Shown here: piece by piece, positions 5,606 through 8,538 of the stretch | Position numbering within the stretch: position 1 is the first letter of the stretch | Layout: each line of letters starts with the position of its first letter | Source: Geopsychrobacter sp. | GTDB taxonomy: Bacteria; Desulfobacterota; Desulfuromonadia; Desulfuromonadales; Geopsychrobacteraceae | Reading direction: 5' to 3' | NCBI GenBank assembly: GCA_030620915.1 | Contig: JAUXIR010000045.1 | Span: forward strand, 1-8,538 | DNA: 8,538 nt | Made by a program: the position numbers and the translations under genes | The notes under the pieces: model-generated | Database searches by the model: none | What the model was told of the DNA's origin: nothing | What the model saw: only the letters and a program-made list of their open reading frames with translations

Positions 5606-7513
5606 TCAACCGACATTAAAGTGTCGCCGCGCCGAATCCTGTAGTTTGCTGGCGGCGCGAAATGCCTCTTTGAGCAGGTCCTGTTCGTTTTTGGTCAGCG
5701 CATGGGGATCAAGGTAGTGGGAAGGGGGCTCGCCCTGGTCGATCATGCTGATTTCGTTGCGCAGTCGCAAGAAGGTAAAGGCCTCGAACGCAGCCTTGAC
5801 ATGTTCCGCAGTGTCGGCATTGAATACCCTGGCCTCGACCAGGCGGTCCATGCGCTCAATCGTCGTTACGGCGTCGAGTTGATTCTCCAGCAGGTACATG
5901 CGGATACAGTCGACAATGAAGATGCTGCCGGCCTGTTTGAGTGACAGCATCCCCCTGTGCTCTTTATCCCGTTCGACGCTGAAGCGCCCGAGCAGGCCGA
6001 GTGGAACCTTGTGTTTAAAGTCCTGTTCCATCATATGAAAGAGGAATAGCGGGAATTCGCGGATCTGCTTGTAGACGATATCGCGCAGGTCCTGACAGAG
6101 CGTGGCATCACCGCACAGAGGCATGAAGTCGAAGAAGATCGTCGAGTACATGACCTTTTTCGGCTCCGGAACGTGTATCCAATCGTAGATCCGGGCATCC
6201 CAGTCCTTGAGACGCCCGCGCCAGAAGGGGTTGTTTCCCATGACCCCTCCATTGCAGCGGGGATAGCCGATGCTGGCATAGGCCTCAACCAGTCGCTCCC
6301 CGAAAAAGTCGAAGAACTTTTCAACCTCTTCGTGCAATTCGTTCGGGTAGTTTTCGTAGATAAAACCGTTATCCTGATCGGGACCGAGCAGCATCTCCTT
6401 GCGTCCACCGCTCCCCATGATGATGAAGCAGAAACGGATATCGGGTGGCTTGATCCCTTCCTGCAGAATCTGTGCGTAAACGAGGTCGTAGCCGCGTTGC
6501 AGGATGCAGTGATGGATATAGGAGAGGATCTCCATCGTCTCGATTGGTGAGCGTGATTCACTTAAGAGCGCCCGCGCAATCTTGACCATTTCGGTCCTGG
6601 CCTTGACCAGTTCGTCTATGGTTTTAGCTTCCTTGATGTTGCCGACCAACAGCATCGATTTCTGGCTGCGATAACGCATCAGGTCTCGCAGTGAGACGAT
6701 GCCGACAATCTCGTTGTCGGAGATAATCGGCATATGTTTGATCTTGTGCGCCATCATGAAGCTGGTCGCTTCATACATGTAGGTTTCAGGGGTCATGGTG
6801 AAGGGGTTGGCGGTCATGATATCGGCGGCCATGGTTTGCTTGCAGTCTATCGCTTCACAGGCCAGCACCTTAGCGACCAGATCCCGTTCGGTGACAATCC
6901 CCTTGACCTCATTTTTTTTGTCGCAAACCAGAATCGCACCAATGCTGCGTGCGGTCATCTGCTTGGCGACCGCTTTAACCGGGGTGGTAGATCGGCAGGT
7001 TTCCACCGGGGAGGACATGATCTCGGAGAGGCGTTTTTGAAAAGGGTAGGCCTCCATCTGGGGCAGGGCCTTCTTGCCATGATCGCTGACAATGTCCGAG
7101 TAGAGGCTGCGGACTCGAGAGAAGAGGGCCCGGGTAAAATATTCGGTGATATGAGGGTAGTTCTTGGCGGCCTGGGTCAGGACGTCCGCCGGGATCAGAT
7201 AGCATTCGGTCGCTTTAACCGTACGTGCCCCGGCGGTGTAGGTTTCGTTGGTGAAAACCGGGGTACCGCCGAAGAAGGAACCTTCTTTGCGGTAATCGAC
7301 GACCATCTCTGTGCCACCGGGGGTCAGGGCGACAATCTCGACCAGCCCTTCTTTGATGACGTAGAGATAGCCGGTGGGCGGGTCGTTCTGGTTCAGGATG
7401 TGCGTGTGGGGTGGAAACTTTTTGACGATTGCCGCCTGATTGAGAGCAGCAAAGCTGTCTTCCGGCAACAGGTTGAACGGCTCGGTGTCGCGCAGGGTTT
7501 TACTCAGTCCCAT
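5606..7513 (-). CDS. DUF294 nucleotidyltransferase-like regulator with cNMP-binding and CBS domains (copy 2)
   Basis: A 635-residue cytoplasmic regulator, paralogous over its whole length to the gene at 874-2784. Domain order: cNMP-binding fold (about 15-137), CBS pair (about 160-287), DUF294 nucleotidyltransferase (about 312-452) and DUF294 C-terminal domain (about 482-630). The catalytic motif is intact: GSGGR at 367-371, Glu373, and Asp379/Asp381 in PDQDNG. GVMGNNPFWRGRL (423-435) and SLKQAGSIFIVDCIRM (524-539) are further family landmarks. The ATG at 7513 is chosen because AAGGA lies seven bases upstream and the paralogue starts at the equivalent residue; the frame stays open to an ATG at 7552. 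The cNMP cassette again has Gly83 where Glu is usual, with Arg97 kept. It lies just upstream of the DUF4212-symporter pair and 213 bases from it, suggesting regulation of that transporter. Target and reaction are inferred. Confidence 0.93.
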   Translation of the reverse strand: MGLSKTLRDTEPFNLLPEDSFAALNQAAIVKKFPPHTHILNQNDPPTGYLYVIKEGLVEIVALTPGGTEMVVDYRKEGSFFGGTPVFTNETYTAGARTVKATECYLIPADVLTQAAKNYPHITEYFTRALFSRVRSLYSDIVSDHGKKALPQMEAYPFQKRLSEIMSSPVETCRSTTPVKAVAKQMTARSIGAILVCDKKNEVKGIVTERDLVAKVLACEAIDCKQTMAADIMTANPFTMTPETYMYEATSFMMAHKIKHMPIISDNEIVGIVSLRDLMRYRSQKSMLLVGNIKEAKTIDELVKARTEMVKIARALLSESRSPIETMEILSYIHHCILQRGYDLVYAQILQEGIKPPDIRFCFIIMGSGGRKEMLLGPDQDNGFIYENYPNELHEEVEKFFDFFGERLVEAYASIGYPRCNGGVMGNNPFWRGRLKDWDARIYDWIHVPEPKKVMYSTIFFDFMPLCGDATLCQDLRDIVYKQIREFPLFLFHMMEQDFKHKVPLGLLGRFSVERDKEHRGMLSLKQAGSIFIVDCIRMYLLENQLDAVTTIERMDRLVEARVFNADTAEHVKAAFEAFTFLRLRNEISMIDQGEPPSHYLDPHALTKNEQDLLKEAFRAASKLQDSARRHFNVG

Positions 7514-7556
7514 CGCCTCATCCTTTTTTTGTCGAATCGAGTGAGAGAGCAATAAG

Positions 7557-7576
7557 GTCGTTCCGTGAGGAACAAC
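7557..7576 (-). promoter_or_regulatory. Leader hairpin or dyad upstream of DUF294 copy 2
   Basis: On the minus strand GTTGTTCC, a TCAC loop and GGAACGAC form an 8-bp stem with one G-U pair. It lies in the presumed leader, 43 bases before the ATG at 7513. No T-run follows, so it is not a terminator. It may be an operator-like dyad or a leader stem; nothing further can be said from sequence alone. Confidence 0.3.
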
Positions 7577-7598
7577 CCCGCAGCTTTACATCACCGGA

Positions 7599-7607
7599 AT
7601 GATAACA
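7599..7607 (-). promoter_or_regulatory. Possible extended -10 promoter for DUF294 copy 2
   Basis: On the minus strand the sequence reads TGTTATCAT, a TGn extension plus TATCAT (five of six matches to TATAAT). No credible -35 is visible at the right distance. The start would fall near 7592, giving a leader of about 78 bases to the ATG at 7513, in an AT-rich patch of the intergenic region. Confidence 0.35.
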
Positions 7608-7661
7608 AATAAAACGTCGATTCGGCGTGAAAAATGAGATATTTCCGGGGGGTGTTTGCGC

Positions 7662-8033
7662 TCAGCCTTTTTCGGGCTGTTTTTTGCTTTTTCGTTCGCT
7701 AAAGGGGTGTGCCTGACGGCTGACGATGAAGTCAGCGATAATTTTACCCCAGAGGGTCATGCCGCCCATGGCGCTCCAGGTCTTGTAGGGGAGCGGGATG
7801 ATAATGACACCGAGGATAGCCGCTAGTGCGACACTTCCGGCGGCCAGGTTGACCAGACCGGCGATGAACGCCCATTTCTCCGGATGTGGGGGGGATTCAC
7901 CCCGCTTAAGGGCCACCTCGGAATGATCTTTTTTTACAAAAATTTTCCAGGCACGACGTAGCCAGATAAACGCCATCGGGAAGAGGGCCAGATAGAGCAA
8001 GATTGTCATGGCGGTGCTGATATCAAAAACCAT
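7662..8033 (-). CDS. Unrecognised 123-residue membrane protein
   Basis: I do not recognise the family. The protein has a first membrane segment at about residues 7-26, a basic and polar cytoplasmic loop (about 26-53, with RRAWK, KKDH and SPPHPEK), a second longer hydrophobic segment at about 54-80, a possible third short amphipathic segment (about 92-105), and a strongly basic tail (SERKSKKQPEKG). This predicts a small two- or three-pass inner-membrane protein. The start ATG at 8033 has AGGAG six bases upstream; an in-frame TTG one codon earlier is too close to that site. It follows the intrinsic terminator of the upstream symporter, so it probably has its own promoter between 8034 and 8127. 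It precedes DUF294 copy 2 by 148 bases. Position between two symporter modules suggests a transport-related accessory, but nothing in the sequence proves it. Confidence 0.8.
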   Translation of the reverse strand: MVFDISTAMTILLYLALFPMAFIWLRRAWKIFVKKDHSEVALKRGESPPHPEKWAFIAGLVNLAAGSVALAAILGVIIIPLPYKTWSAMGGMTLWGKIIADFIVSRQAHPFSERKSKKQPEKG

Positions 8034-8098
8034 CAAGGTCTCCTGTTAAGGCTGAAGGCAGGATGAGTGCCCCAAGCGAGTCTCTGTTTGTACCTGAT

Positions 8099-8122
8099 CT
8101 CTTTGCTCTTGAGCAAGCAGAG
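8099..8122 (-). repeat. Second hairpin just downstream of the intrinsic terminator
   Basis: TTGCTC (8103-8108) pairs with GAGCAA (8111-8116), and CTCT (8099-8102) pairs with AGAG (8119-8122) across a two-base GC bulge. The loop is only two bases, so the innermost pair would open. It lies between the terminator and the 123-residue membrane gene, where that gene's promoter should be. It could be an operator or a weak secondary stem; no T-run follows it. Confidence 0.35.
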
Positions 8123-8127
8123 ATTTG

Positions 8128-8159
8128 AAAAAAACCCCGCCAGTCGAAACTGGCGGGGT
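8128..8159 (-). terminator. Strong intrinsic terminator after the window-edge symporter
   Basis: An 11-bp perfect stem, ACCCCGCCAGT (8134-8144) with its complement at 8149-8159, closed by a CGAA (TTCG on the minus strand) tetraloop, is followed in the minus-strand direction by seven Ts. It lies 44 bases beyond the stop of the symporter at 8204 and separates that operon from the 123-residue membrane gene. This is the clearest regulatory element in the window. Confidence 0.92.
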
Positions 8160-8203
8160 CAGTTGGGCCATCAAGAACCCGAATCTGTAATTAGAATCGA
8201 GAA

Positions 8204-8538
8204 TTAATGCGATCCGTCAACGGCTTTGGAGCCTTTGGGGATACGAACATCAATGACCATCTGGGCGATGTCTGCAGGAACCGGCTCGGTCATGTTCTTG
8301 ACCGCGAAGGCGACTGCGAAGTTGACAACAGCACCGATGGCACCGAAGGCATTCGGCTCGATGCCGAAGAAGAAGTTTGCACCACCGAGGGCATCAACAA
8401 ATTCGGTGCCTTTGATGAAGAAGATCCCCTTGTGGGCAAAGACGTAGAACATGGTGACACCGATACCGGCGAGCATACCGGCGATCGCACCCTGCTTGTT
8501 CATGGTCTTGCTGAAGATACCCATCATCAGCGCCGGGA
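8204..8538 (-). CDS. C-terminal part of an acetate-type sodium:solute symporter (SSF), start beyond window
   Basis: The last 110 residues plus stop of a gene that continues past the window edge. The visible start PALMMGIFSKTMNKQGAIAG matches the helix-loop of ActP/VC_2705-type SSF transporters, where the sequence is typically MGIFSKRMNKEGAIAGM. Two hydrophobic segments follow (around AGMLAGIGVTMFYVF and FGAIGAVVNFAVAFAV). The tail, with TEPVPADIAQMVIDVRIPKG, is the usual C-terminal cytoplasmic stretch of this subfamily. It differs clearly from the symporter at 3370-5049, whose C-terminus is acidic and longer, so the window touches two distinct SSF genes. By family habit a DUF4212 gene should lie upstream of it, outside the window. 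Internal ATGs such as 8527 are not the true start. It is terminated by the stem at 8128-8159. Confidence 0.88.
   Translation of the reverse strand, partial: PALMMGIFSKTMNKQGAIAGMLAGIGVTMFYVFAHKGIFFIKGTEFVDALGGANFFFGIEPNAFGAIGAVVNFAVAFAVKNMTEPVPADIAQMVIDVRIPKGSKAVDGSH

Noticed and set aside
5548..5614. Small stems after DUF294 copy 2 as an intrinsic terminator
   Set aside because: The CGGTT/AACCG hairpin at the stop codon and the CTGAC/GTCAG palindrome further on are short and lack a following T-run in the direction of transcription.
6734..7555. A 273-codon plus-strand open frame opposite DUF294 copy 2
   Set aside because: It lies entirely antisense to a clearly conserved gene. Its translation is rich in Gly, His and Arg with no recognisable domain, as expected for a shadow frame.
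7663..7685. A plus-strand terminator-like hairpin, CAGCC/GGCTG followed by six Ts
   Set aside because: No plus-strand gene ends here, and the sequence encodes the lysine-rich tail of the 123-residue membrane protein on the other strand, which explains the T-runs. The stem is only 5 bp.

Overview
The window is a stretch of a bacterial chromosome with every supported gene on the minus strand, so transcription runs from the high-numbered end to the low-numbered end. Moderate GC, the pairing of a large Na+/solute symporter with a DUF4212 small subunit, and two long regulatory proteins built as cNMP-binding + CBS pair + DUF294 nucleotidyltransferase + DUF294 C-terminal domain all suggest a Desulfuromonadota / Geobacter-Desulfuromonas-Pelobacter type organism, in which acetate-type symporters are common. 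The taxonomic call is an inference; no rRNA or other marker is present.

Layout in transcription order. (1) Window edge to 8204: the C-terminal end of an acetate-type SSF symporter, closed by a strong intrinsic terminator (8128-8159). (2) 8033-7662: a 123-residue membrane protein that I do not recognise. (3) 7513-5606: a DUF294/CBS/cNMP regulator (copy 2). (4) 5393-5079 and 5049-3370: a DUF4212 small subunit and an ActP-like sodium:solute symporter, with a good sigma70-type promoter upstream. (5) 3293-3321: a very stable GC-rich hairpin without a U-tract, directly before a probable 62-residue two-helix membrane protein with a TTG start (3274-3086). (6) 3085-2785: a 301-bp gene-free stretch holding a perfect 19-bp inverted repeat around 74 bp, and a possible promoter. 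(7) 2784-874: a second, paralogous DUF294/CBS/cNMP regulator (copy 1). (8) 864-1: a lipoprotein of the Aminopep (DUF2265) metallopeptidase family, cut by the window edge.

Working model (inference): the symporter modules import a short monocarboxylate such as acetate with Na+ or H+, and the two DUF294 proteins sense nucleotides or energy state through their cNMP and CBS domains and adjust transport, perhaps by nucleotidyl transfer to the transporter or a partner. Two paralogous regulators, one on each side of one symporter pair, with a second symporter just beyond, suggest duplication and specialisation. The aminopeptidase is translationally close to regulator copy 1 but has no obvious link to transport. 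There is no phage, CRISPR, transposase, rRNA or tRNA in the window; the only possible mobile or repeat element is the inverted-repeat structure at 2925-3036.
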